Source of the DNA: Nocardia otitidiscaviarum NBRC 14405
GTDB lineage: Bacteria; Actinomycetota; Actinomycetes; Mycobacteriales; Mycobacteriaceae
Reading direction: 5' to 3'
NCBI RefSeq assembly: GCF_000308635.1
Contig: NZ_BAGD01000074.1
Span: 1-64,000 of the forward strand
DNA length: 64,000 nucleotides
Positions 54,963-64,000 of this stretch are shown here, in pieces (position 1 is the stretch's first letter; every line of letters starts with the position of its first letter). A program made the translations under genes and the position numbers. A model generated the notes under the pieces. The model did no database searches, had not been told where the DNA came from, and saw only the letters and a list, made by a program, of their open reading frames with translations.

Positions 54963-55688
54963 ATGCCGCTACCGGGACGCCCGGGGGTGACCACGGTGCT
55001 GTGGGATCTGGACGGCACTCTGGTCGGGCTGCGGCAGCGGACCTTCGGAGTGCTCATGCCGTTGGTGGCCGCCGCCGCCTTCCGGGATGTGCTGCCGCCG
55101 CACCGATTCCTGCCCATGCTGCGCGCCACCTTGGATCAGGTGCGGCGCAACGACGGTGAGCTCACCAACCACGACCTGCTGGTGCGCCTGCTCGCCGAGC
55201 GGGCGGCCGTCTCGGTGCCCGAGGCCGACCGCCGTTTCCGTGCCCTGGCCGCCACCGGGCTACCCCGGCTGCGGCGTTGCTTCCGTCCGGTACCGGCGGC
55301 GCGGGTACTGGTGGAACTGCTCGCCGAACGCGGGGTGCGGCAGGTGGTGGCGACCAATCCGCTGTGGCCGCACAGCACCGTCGTGGACCGATTGCGGTGG
55401 GGCGGCATCGATCCCGCGGTCTTCTCGCACATCTGTAGCGGGGAGAGCATGCGGCGGGCCAAACCGCGCGTCGAGTACTACGGCGAACTGCTGGAACTGC
55501 TCGGCGTCACGGGAGAGCAGTGCGTCATGGTGGGCAACGACCCGGTCAAGGATCCGCCCGCCACCGCGCTCGGCATTCCGGTGTACCTGCTGCACGGCGG
55601 CACCGACAACGCACTCGTCACCAGCGGTGATTGGCACGGCCTCACCGACTGGCTCGGACTACCGGAGGACTCGTGTTTCTCGTCGTGA
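54963..55688 (+). CDS. HAD-family phosphatase
   Basis: A protein of 241 residues of the haloacid-dehalogenase superfamily. The nucleophile motif is LWDLDGTLVG, motif II is VVATNPL, motif III is in RAKPRVEYYGE, and motif IV is MVGNDPVKDPPATALGIP. It should hydrolyse a phosphate monoester in the cytoplasm. I chose the ATG at 54963 because AGGAG lies five bases upstream; a GTG two codons earlier overlaps the previous stop but is too close to that site. It may remove a phosphate added by the cluster kinases. Confidence 0.87.
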   Translation: MPLPGRPGVTTVLWDLDGTLVGLRQRTFGVLMPLVAAAAFRDVLPPHRFLPMLRATLDQVRRNDGELTNHDLLVRLLAERAAVSVPEADRRFRALAATGLPRLRRCFRPVPAARVLVELLAERGVRQVVATNPLWPHSTVVDRLRWGGIDPAVFSHICSGESMRRAKPRVEYYGELLELLGVTGEQCVMVGNDPVKDPPATALGIPVYLLHGGTDNALVTSGDWHGLTDWLGLPEDSCFSS

Positions 55689-56602
55689 ATCCCACCGCCA
55701 AGGGCGGAGCCGCCACCCGGTGGCCGCACGTGCGACAGGCGCTGTTCGAGCGTCGACCCGATATCGACACGGCCACACCGGACTCGGCGGCCGAGGCGGA
55801 GAAGGCGGTGCGCGCCGCCGTCGACGCCGGACACGACGCGGTGATCGCCGCGGGCGGGGACGGCACGGTCGGGCTGGTGCTCAACGCGCTCATGGATCCG
55901 GCCGTCGACCGGCCGCGCGATCCCCGCATCGCGCTGGGGGCCATCGGTTTGGGCAGTTCCAACGACTTTCACAAACCCGCCGCCGCGGACCGGATGCTGG
56001 CCGGGGTGCCCGCGCGCATCGACCTCGGGCGGGCCCGCAGCGTGGATGTCGGCAAGGCCACCATGCTGCTGCCGGACGGCACCCGCCGGATCCGTTACTT
56101 CCTGCTCAACGCCAGTATGGGCCTGGTCGCGGCGGGCAATCACCATTTCAATACGGCGGGCGGGCTCACCGCGTGGCTCAAACCCCGCAACACCGATGCG
56201 GCCATCGCCTACACCGCGCTGCGTACGATCGCCACCTTCGACCCGCTGCGCGTGGATATCCGGGGCGAGGGGTGGCGACAGCACGCGCCCGTCACCACCG
56301 TGAGCGTGCTCAAGTCCGTGCACTTCGCCGGTGGAATGCGCTACGACACCGGGGTCACCGCCGATGACGGGCGGTTCGACGTGAACATCTGGTCGGCGGC
56401 CTCCCGGCCCGCCGTACTGCGCCTCATCGCGGGCCTGTACCGCGGGCGCTTCCGCGCTTCCGCCCTGGCGCGCTGCGAACGGTCGGCCCGGGTGGATCTG
56501 CGTCCCGAATATCCCAGCCCGCTCGAACTCGACGGCGAGATCACCGTCGTGGAGGGCGCGACCCTCGAAGTGCTGCCCCGGGCGCTGCTGGTGTGCGCCT
56601 GA
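55673..56602 (+). CDS. Diacylglycerol/sphingosine-kinase-like lipid kinase
   Basis: A protein of 309 residues of the DAGK_cat family. NPTAKGGAATR near the start and AAGGDGTVGLVLNAL are the nucleotide-binding motifs, and LGSSNDFHK replaces the usual GTGNDFAR. It should phosphorylate a lipid alcohol with ATP. The GTG at 55673 follows GGAGG and lies inside the end of the HAD gene (16-base overlap), so kinase and phosphatase are co-translated. It fits a pathway that makes a phosphorylated lipid. Confidence 0.87.
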   Translation: MFLVVNPTAKGGAATRWPHVRQALFERRPDIDTATPDSAAEAEKAVRAAVDAGHDAVIAAGGDGTVGLVLNALMDPAVDRPRDPRIALGAIGLGSSNDFHKPAAADRMLAGVPARIDLGRARSVDVGKATMLLPDGTRRIRYFLLNASMGLVAAGNHHFNTAGGLTAWLKPRNTDAAIAYTALRTIATFDPLRVDIRGEGWRQHAPVTTVSVLKSVHFAGGMRYDTGVTADDGRFDVNIWSAASRPAVLRLIAGLYRGRFRASALARCERSARVDLRPEYPSPLELDGEITVVEGATLEVLPRALLVCA

Positions 56603-56663
56603 ACGCGAGTCGCCAGCGAGCGATTCGACAGCCGCCCAGTCGAACAGAAGGAGTACGAGCGAT

Positions 56664-58319
56664 ATGAAAGAACAACCCGGCGTGGTGCTCATCACCGGCG
56701 CGGGCTCGGGCATCGGCCTGGCCACCGGGAAACTGCTGTCCGAGTGCGGATTCCGCGTCGTGGGCGCGGATGTCGAGGTGCCCGAGCGGTCACCGTTCCC
56801 GATCGCGGCCGTCGATGTGCGCGACGAGGACGCGGTGCGGCTGTGGGTGGACGACGCCGTGGAACGGCACCGCACCGTGCGCGCGGTGATCGCCTGCGCC
56901 GGATACGGACTCGCCGGTGCCGTGGAGGAGACCACACCGACCGAGGCCGCCGCCCTGCTGGACGTGAACGCCATCGGCACCGCGCGGGTGGCGCGGGCGG
57001 TACTGCCTGTGCTGCGTCGGCAGGGCAGCGGCCGGATCGTGGTGGTGGGTTCCGGCGCGGCCGGGGTCGCACAGCCGTTCGGCGGATGGTACTCGGCCAG
57101 CAAGGCGGCGGTGGAGAAGCTCGGCGAGGCACTGCGCATGGAGGCCGCTCCCTTCGGAATCGAGGTGGTGACGCTGATTCCCGGATGGACCCGCACCGGT
57201 ATTCTCGCCGCGGCGCGGCATGGGGGTGACGAGCTGAGCGTGTACCGGGCCGTCAGCGCCGAAGTGGCCCGCCGCACTGCCGAACACCTGGCGAACGGCC
57301 AGGATCCGGTGGTGGTGGCCGCGGCCGTGCTGCGCGCCCTGACCCGGCGACGGCCGCGCGCCGTCTACCGGGTGGGCCGGGACGTGCGATCCTCGTTCTG
57401 GGCGCGTCGCCTGCTGCCCGCGGGCCTGTACGCGCGGCTGGTGCGTGACTACTACGGGCTGACCGGGACCGCTGCCGATCATTCCGCGCTGGCCGCGCTG
57501 CCGCCGTTCGTCCATCCCATCACCCGGGAACCACTGCGCGAGGACGACACCGGCGCACTGGTCACCGCCGCGGGCGAGGTCGGCCTGCGCCCGGTCGACA
57601 CCCGCCTGCGGCTCTACGCCGATGCCACCGCCGACACCTACACCGGTCGCGAAATCGCCAGCGAGAAAGTGCGATTCGCCTACCGTATCTACTCCAAGGC
57701 GTATCCGATCGTGGCCACGCTGGTGTTCTGGATCGTCTGGAGCGGCAAACTCGGCGTGCTCGGGCGCTTCTACGGCGGACAGTTGGCGGCCGCCGCCGAA
57801 CGGGGCGCGGCCTTCGTGGATATCGGCGTCGGCGACGGCAGCCTCACCACCTTCGCCATCCGCTCGGCCAGGGTGCGCACGCTGCCGCCGCTGCTGTTCG
57901 TGGACCTGTCCCCGGATATGTTGCGCAAGAACGCCAAACGCTTCCGGCGGGTGCCCGGGGCGGTATCGCTGATCCAGGACGTGAACACGCTCGGACTGGA
58001 ACCGGGTTCGGTGCGCGCCCTGGGCTGCTACGGTGCGCTGCATGTCTTCCCGGAGCCGCAGCTCGCGCTGAAGCATATGGCCACGCTGCTGGCCGACGAC
58101 GGGGAACTGTCGCTGTCGGTGCTGACCAGTCCCGGGGTGCCGTGGAAGGACCGGCTCATCGAGCGGTTCGTCGGAACCAACACCATCACCAGCAATTTCA
58201 CCGCCGATCAGGTGCTGGAACTGGTCGCCGGGGCCGGACTGGAACCGGTGCAGACCATTCGCAACGGACATCAGCTGCTGTTGCGGGTGCGCCCCGCGAC
58301 GGAAGCAGCCCCGGCATGA
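56664..58319 (+). CDS. SDR reductase-methyltransferase fusion
   Basis: A protein of 551 residues with two domains. The first (about 1-230) is a classical short-chain dehydrogenase: cofactor motif VLITGAGSGIGLATG, NAG-like CAGYG, and catalytic YSASKAAVEK. The second (about 350-545) is a SAM-dependent methyltransferase: VDIGVGDGSLTTFAIRSA is motif I, and VDLSPDMLRKNAKRF follows. The SDR may reduce a ketone, such as the oxoamine-synthase product; the methyltransferase may methylate the resulting hydroxyl or amine. The junction (about 230-340) has no recognised fold. It has its own ribosome site and its stop overlaps the next start. Confidence 0.82.
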   Translation: MKEQPGVVLITGAGSGIGLATGKLLSECGFRVVGADVEVPERSPFPIAAVDVRDEDAVRLWVDDAVERHRTVRAVIACAGYGLAGAVEETTPTEAAALLDVNAIGTARVARAVLPVLRRQGSGRIVVVGSGAAGVAQPFGGWYSASKAAVEKLGEALRMEAAPFGIEVVTLIPGWTRTGILAAARHGGDELSVYRAVSAEVARRTAEHLANGQDPVVVAAAVLRALTRRRPRAVYRVGRDVRSSFWARRLLPAGLYARLVRDYYGLTGTAADHSALAALPPFVHPITREPLREDDTGALVTAAGEVGLRPVDTRLRLYADATADTYTGREIASEKVRFAYRIYSKAYPIVATLVFWIVWSGKLGVLGRFYGGQLAAAAERGAAFVDIGVGDGSLTTFAIRSARVRTLPPLLFVDLSPDMLRKNAKRFRRVPGAVSLIQDVNTLGLEPGSVRALGCYGALHVFPEPQLALKHMATLLADDGELSLSVLTSPGVPWKDRLIERFVGTNTITSNFTADQVLELVAGAGLEPVQTIRNGHQLLLRVRPATEAAPA

Positions 58320-59011
58320 CGGCGCTGCTGGAACTGAGCGCGGTATCGAAGTCGTACCTGCGCGGTGAGGAGCGGGTGCACGCGCTGCGCGACCTGGACC
58401 TCACGGTGTCGGCGGGGGAGTTCGTGATCGTCACCGGCCCGTCCGGCGCGGGCAAATCCACGCTGCTGCATGTGGCGGGCGGGCTCGACGCCCCCGACAG
58501 CGGCACGGTCACCGTGCGGGGGGAGGACATCTGGGCATTGAGCGCCACCGCGCGCTCGGCCTTCCGCCGCCGCAGCCTCGGCTTCGTCTTCCAGTTCTTC
58601 AATCTGGTGCCCATGCTCGACGCGGTCGAGAATGTCTCGCTACCACTGGTTCTCGACGGCGTCCCGGCGCGTACCGCGGATGCCCGCGCCCGGGAACTGC
58701 TGGAGCGGGTGGGTCTGGGAGACCGTGCCCGGCACCGGCCCGGTGAGCTGTCCGGCGGTCAGATGCAGCGGGTGTCGGTGGCGCGGGCCATGGTGGCGCG
58801 GCCCGCGCTGCTGCTGGCCGACGAACCGACCGGCAATCTCGACTCCACATCCTCCGACGCGGTCCTGTCGCTGCTGCGCGAACTCGCCGAGGAGAACGAG
58901 ACCGCCGTCATCGTGGTCACCCATGATCCGGCGGCCTCGCCCTACGGCACCCGCCATATCGGCCTGGTGGACGGGCGGGCCGACGAGCGGGCGCTGGAGC
59001 CGGACCGGTGA
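58316..59011 (+). CDS. ABC transporter ATP-binding protein (LolD/MacB type)
   Basis: A protein of 231 residues. Walker A is GPSGAGKSTLLHVAGGLDAP, the signature is ELSGGQMQRVSVARAM, Walker B is ALLLADEPTGNLDS, and the switch His is in VVTHDPA. It belongs to the group that powers FtsX-like permeases, not import systems. The start overlaps the SDR-methyltransferase stop and its stop overlaps the permease start. It probably drives extrusion of the cluster product from the membrane. Confidence 0.92.
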   Translation: MTALLELSAVSKSYLRGEERVHALRDLDLTVSAGEFVIVTGPSGAGKSTLLHVAGGLDAPDSGTVTVRGEDIWALSATARSAFRRRSLGFVFQFFNLVPMLDAVENVSLPLVLDGVPARTADARARELLERVGLGDRARHRPGELSGGQMQRVSVARAMVARPALLLADEPTGNLDSTSSDAVLSLLRELAEENETAVIVVTHDPAASPYGTRHIGLVDGRADERALEPDR

Positions 59012-61566
59012 GGCGGGTCGGGGCGGGCTGGGCCCGCTTCCGCCGGGTCCATCTCACCGCACTGATCTTCGACTGGCGCAGAACGATTTCCAGCGTCGTA
59101 GGGGTGGCGCTCGGGGTCACGCTGGTGCTGGGAATGGTGCAGTTGCAGCGCGAGGTGACCCGGCCCTTCGACGCCTTCGGACCGTCGCTCACCGCCTACG
59201 CCGGGGATCGCGCCATCCAGGTGACACCCACCGTCGCCGGGCGGCTGCCGGTGGCGGTGGTGCAGCGCCTGCGTTCGGAGATCCCGGAGGCGGAGGCCGT
59301 GGTGCCGTTCGTCGCGGGCATGGCTCCGCTCGAGGTGGGCGGTACGCGGCACGGGTTCTTCGTCATGGGTGCGCCGTGCACCATCGAGCTACTGGTGGGG
59401 CCGTTCGACTGCGAGCAGCGAGCGCGCACCGAACGCCCCGCCGACGGGCCCGGGGTGCCGTTCGAGATACCCGCCGTGGTCGCCGACCGGCTCGGACTGC
59501 GCCTCGGCGACGAGGTGCGCATTCCCGGCCAGCCCGCGGGCAGCGCACACCTGGGCTGGACCTTTCCCGAATTCGATCGGGTGGCCGGCATCAACGGCGG
59601 CCATGTGCTCTTCGCCCCCGACACCGACAGCGCCGCGGATCTGCTGGGCGGCAGCGGATTCGTGACGGCGGCGTTCGTGCTGCCCGCACCGGGTGCGGAC
59701 ATCGCCGCCGAGGTGGATCGCATCGTGGCGGACGTGGCCACCGCGGGACCGCCGCGGCCACAGCTCCCGGTGGTCTACGCGGGCGCGAAGCAGAGCCTGA
59801 ACCTGACGGCGCTGAGCGGGATCCTGGTGGGCATTCTGATCGCCGTCAATACGATTCTGCTCAGCATCGAGGAGCGCCGAGCGGTCATGGGCACCATCGG
59901 CGCGATCGGTGCGACACCACGCTCACTGCTGGCCGGATTCCTCGGCGAAGGCGCGGTCATCGGGGCGATCGGCGGACTGCTCGCCGTGCCCAGCGGATAT
60001 CTGCTGGGCGACTTCCTCATCGACCGTTTCGGCCGCACCATGCTCGACGGTTCCGGGGCCGAGATCGCCGTCGGATGGAGTCCCGGGCTGATCGGCCTCG
60101 GCCTCGGCGCGGGCGTGCTGTGCGGGGTGCTGGCCATGGCCGGACCGGCCTGGCGACTGGTCCGCGACGGGCCGCTGGCGGCCATGTCGAGCTTCGGCGT
60201 GGTGCGCGGCGGCCGCCGGATTCGGTTGTGGGTGCTCATCCTCGGCCTGATCACCATCGCGGGGGCGGTGGCCCTGCTGGAACGCTTCCAACGCGGCCTG
60301 GTGGACCTGAATCTGGGCAGCAGCGGGCTGTTCCTCGGACTGGCCGGGGTCGCGGCCGTCACCCTCTGGGCCACACCGCGCATCGCCACCGGCCTGACCG
60401 ACGTGCTGGCCCGCCGCCACCCGCGCACCGGACGGCTCGTGGCCGCCGACATCCGCCGCTACGCCACCCTGTTCGCCACCACCGTGGCCGTCATGACCGT
60501 GGGCACCAGCCTGGCGGTCGGCTCCGCCAGCGTACAGCGGCTCGCGGCCGATCAGGTGGCCGAGCAGAAGGCGCAGCGGCTTTCCGACGCCCTCGTCATC
60601 GCGCCGCAGGCCATCCTGGACCAGCGGCGCGGACGCATAGCGCCCGCCACCTTCGAGCTGATCGAACGGGCCGCGGGCGGGCGGGAGATCGCCTCCCGGT
60701 GGACGGCCATGATCCCGTCCGCCACCGAACCGCGCATCGTGGTCGGGGTGGACCCGGGCGGCTGGTACGCCGAGGCCGCGGTCGACACCGTCACCGACGC
60801 GCGAGCGCTGTGGCGCGGCATGAACGCGGGGGAGATCGGACTGAGCGACGTGGCGGCCGGACACCTCGGCGTCGGCGTCGGCGACACGGTGGCGTTGCCG
60901 ACCCCGCAGGGACGCAAGGAATTCCGGGTGGCCGGACTGTTCCGACCGCGCGTGATCAACGACTCCACACTCGGCGATATCGTGCTGGTCTCGGCGGCCA
61001 CGGCTGAACGAACCTGGGCGGCGGTACGGGACCAGGTGATCGTCCGATACGACTCCGCCGCCGACGCGGCCGCCCACCGCGAGGACTACCTCGCACTGGG
61101 TGCGGGGCTGTCGGTCTACGACGACGACACCTGGCGGACGACCGGTGAACGCGCCATCACCCGCTTCTTCGAACCGTTCACCATCAGCGGCTACGTCATG
61201 ATGATCACGGCGGGCATCAGCGTGCTCAATGTGTTCGTCCTCGCCCTGGTGCAGCGGCGGCGCGAGCGCGCGGTCCTGCGGGCCATCGGCAGCACCGTGG
61301 GCACCGAGCGCGCCGTGGTGCTGACACAGGCGGCGCTGCTGGCCGGGCTCACCATCGCCTTCGCAACCGCCGGGGGGCTGGGCCTGATCCATCTCCAGGC
61401 CACCGCGTCTCCGGTGTTCTACGGGTTCCAACTCGCCTGGGGCGTGGTGACCGGTCCGCTGCTCGTGACCGCGGGGGCGGTGCTCGCCCTGGTGGCCCTG
61501 GCCAGCCTCTATCCGGCTTATCGGGCCGGACGGTTGGAGACCGTGGAGGTACTGCGGTCGGAGTGA
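59008..61566 (+). CDS. FtsX-like ABC transporter permease
   Basis: A protein of 852 residues. One N-terminal membrane helix (VVGVALGVTLVLGMVQL) is followed by a large extracytoplasmic domain. Two FtsX domains then follow: helices around LVGILIAVNTILLSIEERRA and the C-terminal FVLALVQRRRERAVLRAIGS region each show the RRxxxxxLRAIG-type motif of this family. It works with the ATPase encoded just before it as a mechanotransducing extractor of lipids or lipoproteins. The stop overlaps the end of the convergent cbbR gene by 49 bases. Confidence 0.9.
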   Translation: MRRVGAGWARFRRVHLTALIFDWRRTISSVVGVALGVTLVLGMVQLQREVTRPFDAFGPSLTAYAGDRAIQVTPTVAGRLPVAVVQRLRSEIPEAEAVVPFVAGMAPLEVGGTRHGFFVMGAPCTIELLVGPFDCEQRARTERPADGPGVPFEIPAVVADRLGLRLGDEVRIPGQPAGSAHLGWTFPEFDRVAGINGGHVLFAPDTDSAADLLGGSGFVTAAFVLPAPGADIAAEVDRIVADVATAGPPRPQLPVVYAGAKQSLNLTALSGILVGILIAVNTILLSIEERRAVMGTIGAIGATPRSLLAGFLGEGAVIGAIGGLLAVPSGYLLGDFLIDRFGRTMLDGSGAEIAVGWSPGLIGLGLGAGVLCGVLAMAGPAWRLVRDGPLAAMSSFGVVRGGRRIRLWVLILGLITIAGAVALLERFQRGLVDLNLGSSGLFLGLAGVAAVTLWATPRIATGLTDVLARRHPRTGRLVAADIRRYATLFATTVAVMTVGTSLAVGSASVQRLAADQVAEQKAQRLSDALVIAPQAILDQRRGRIAPATFELIERAAGGREIASRWTAMIPSATEPRIVVGVDPGGWYAEAAVDTVTDARALWRGMNAGEIGLSDVAAGHLGVGVGDTVALPTPQGRKEFRVAGLFRPRVINDSTLGDIVLVSAATAERTWAAVRDQVIVRYDSAADAAAHREDYLALGAGLSVYDDDTWRTTGERAITRFFEPFTISGYVMMITAGISVLNVFVLALVQRRRERAVLRAIGSTVGTERAVVLTQAALLAGLTIAFATAGGLGLIHLQATASPVFYGFQLAWGVVTGPLLVTAGAVLALVALASLYPAYRAGRLETVEVLRSE

Positions 61567-62438
61567 CAGCGACGAAAGGCCGCCGCCCCCACCGCGTTCG
61601 GATCGGTGATGTGCCCGAGGAACAGTCGGGCGGTGGGGGTGGGGGTACGGGTGGTGACCGCATGCCACGGGCGGTCGAGGGGAGTGCCCTCGACCGCCAG
61701 CAGTTGCAGTGAGCCCTCGGCCAGGTCGCTGTCGATGGCATCGCTGTGAATCAGGGTGATGCCCAACCCTTCTCGCGCCGCCGCCAGTACCGCGCCGTGC
61801 GTGCCCAGGGTGAGTGTGGGCGGCGCGATCTCCAAGCGGTCCAGCAGCGCGAGGGTGGTGTCGCGGGTGCCGGATCCCTTGCCGCGCAGCAGCCAGGTCG
61901 CGGTGGCCGGGTCGGTGAACTGTCCCGGCGCGCCCACCACGACCAGCCGGCTCGGGCGCAGTGCCCGGGTGATCAGCCCGCCGTCGCTGGGCGGCCTGCC
62001 CGCGATGACGAGATCGGTTTCGTGATGGGTCAATTCGAGGAACAGCACATCGCGCGGGTGGATCGACAAGCCCACCTCGACATCCGGATAACGAGTGCGG
62101 AACGACGCCAGCAGCCGCAGCAGCACGTACTCCCCGGCGGTGGCGACCACCCCGATGCGCAGCCGACCGGTCTCGGCCCGCTGCACCGCCGCGTGCGCCT
62201 CGTTCATCAGGCCCAGGATGCTGCGGCAGTAATCGGCGTAGATGCGGCCCGCCTCGGTGAGGGCGATGCCGCGACCGGATTTGGCGATGAGTTTGGCCCC
62301 CAACTGCTTTTCGATGTGCGCCACGGCGGCCGATGCGGCGGCCTCGGTGATGTGCAGCTGCGCGGCGGCGCGGCGAATACTGCTGTGCCGCGCCACGGCC
62401 AGAAAGGTTTCCATCCGCACCGCACTGACCGTACCCAT
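61518..62438 (-). CDS. cbbR: LysR-family regulator, probably CbbR
   Basis: A protein of 306 residues. The helix-turn-helix is SIRRAAAQLHITEAAASAAV, followed by HIEKQLGAKL, and the effector domain reads GRLRIGVVATAGEYVLLRLL. It faces the RuBisCO large-subunit gene across 124 bases, the standard CbbR arrangement, so it likely activates CO2-fixation genes in response to metabolites. The ATG at 62438 gives the usual length; a longer frame adds a non-conserved N-terminus. Its end overlaps the FtsX gene tail-to-tail. Confidence 0.85.
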   Translation of the reverse strand: MGTVSAVRMETFLAVARHSSIRRAAAQLHITEAAASAAVAHIEKQLGAKLIAKSGRGIALTEAGRIYADYCRSILGLMNEAHAAVQRAETGRLRIGVVATAGEYVLLRLLASFRTRYPDVEVGLSIHPRDVLFLELTHHETDLVIAGRPPSDGGLITRALRPSRLVVVGAPGQFTDPATATWLLRGKGSGTRDTTLALLDRLEIAPPTLTLGTHGAVLAAAREGLGITLIHSDAIDSDLAEGSLQLLAVEGTPLDRPWHAVTTRTPTPTARLFLGHITDPNAVGAAAFRRCHSDRSTSTVSNRPAR

Positions 62439-62472
62439 CGTCAGACGGTAGCAAACTCGACGAAATAGTTGA

Positions 62473-64000
<1,528 letters not shown>

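Overview
The window is about 70% GC. It combines an LGFP-repeat lipoprotein, a BCCT/BetB/BetA glycine-betaine operon, a class A beta-lactamase with a divergent LysR regulator, many TetR/MarR/LuxR regulators and a red-type RuBisCO. That mix points to a mycolic-acid actinomycete, most likely Nocardia or a close relative. The genus is inferred from gene content only.

Layout: 1-2.3 kb holds a TerY-P-like signalling triad (VWA protein, PP2C phosphatase, kinase cut by the window edge). 2.4-7.2 kb holds a flavin reductase with a divergent XRE regulator, then two penicillin-recognising serine hydrolases around a LysR gene. 7.3-12.5 kb is the betT-betB-betA operon, closed by a strong hairpin. 12.7-18.8 kb carries an LGFP lipoprotein, an NfeD/flotillin pair, a cold-shock gene, and a sulfatase with its formylglycine-generating enzyme. 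18.8-28.0 kb carries a large LuxR-type ATPase regulator, a StyA-like flavoprotein, a P450 without the ExxR motif, and a polyol region (dehydrogenase, mannitol-type PTS EIICBA, DeoR regulator) with three shared half-site repeats between the divergent promoters. 28-36.6 kb is patchy: small secreted proteins, a Uma2-like protein, an epimerase and its decayed duplicate, an MFS remnant, an initiator tRNA, and several TetR/MarR regulators with visible palindromic operators. 36.7-38.8 kb holds an ECF-type sigma factor with a SnoaL tail and a secreted beta-propeller protein.

The most unusual part is 39.3-61.6 kb, a tightly coupled plus-strand gene cluster. It encodes two acyl carrier proteins and a 1944-residue fusion. 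The fusion joins a class III aminotransferase, an acyl-ACP reductase of the cyanobacterial AAR type, a rifampin-phosphotransferase-like phosphohistidine enzyme and a P-loop kinase. The cluster also encodes a second P-loop kinase, a fatty acyl-AMP ligase, a P450, a second phosphohistidine enzyme, an alpha-oxoamine synthase, a nucleotidyltransferase-fold protein, a HAD phosphatase, a DAG/sphingosine-kinase-like enzyme, an SDR-methyltransferase fusion and an FtsX-type ABC exporter. Read together, the enzymes suggest that an acyl chain is loaded on ACP, oxidised, reduced to an aldehyde and aminated, and/or condensed with an amino acid. The product would then be phosphorylated, methylated and exported. 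This would be a phosphorylated amino-lipid pathway that I cannot match to a described cluster. The product is inference.

After the cluster, a convergent LysR (CbbR) gene and a divergent red-type form I RuBisCO large subunit (cut by the window end) suggest capacity for CO2 fixation.
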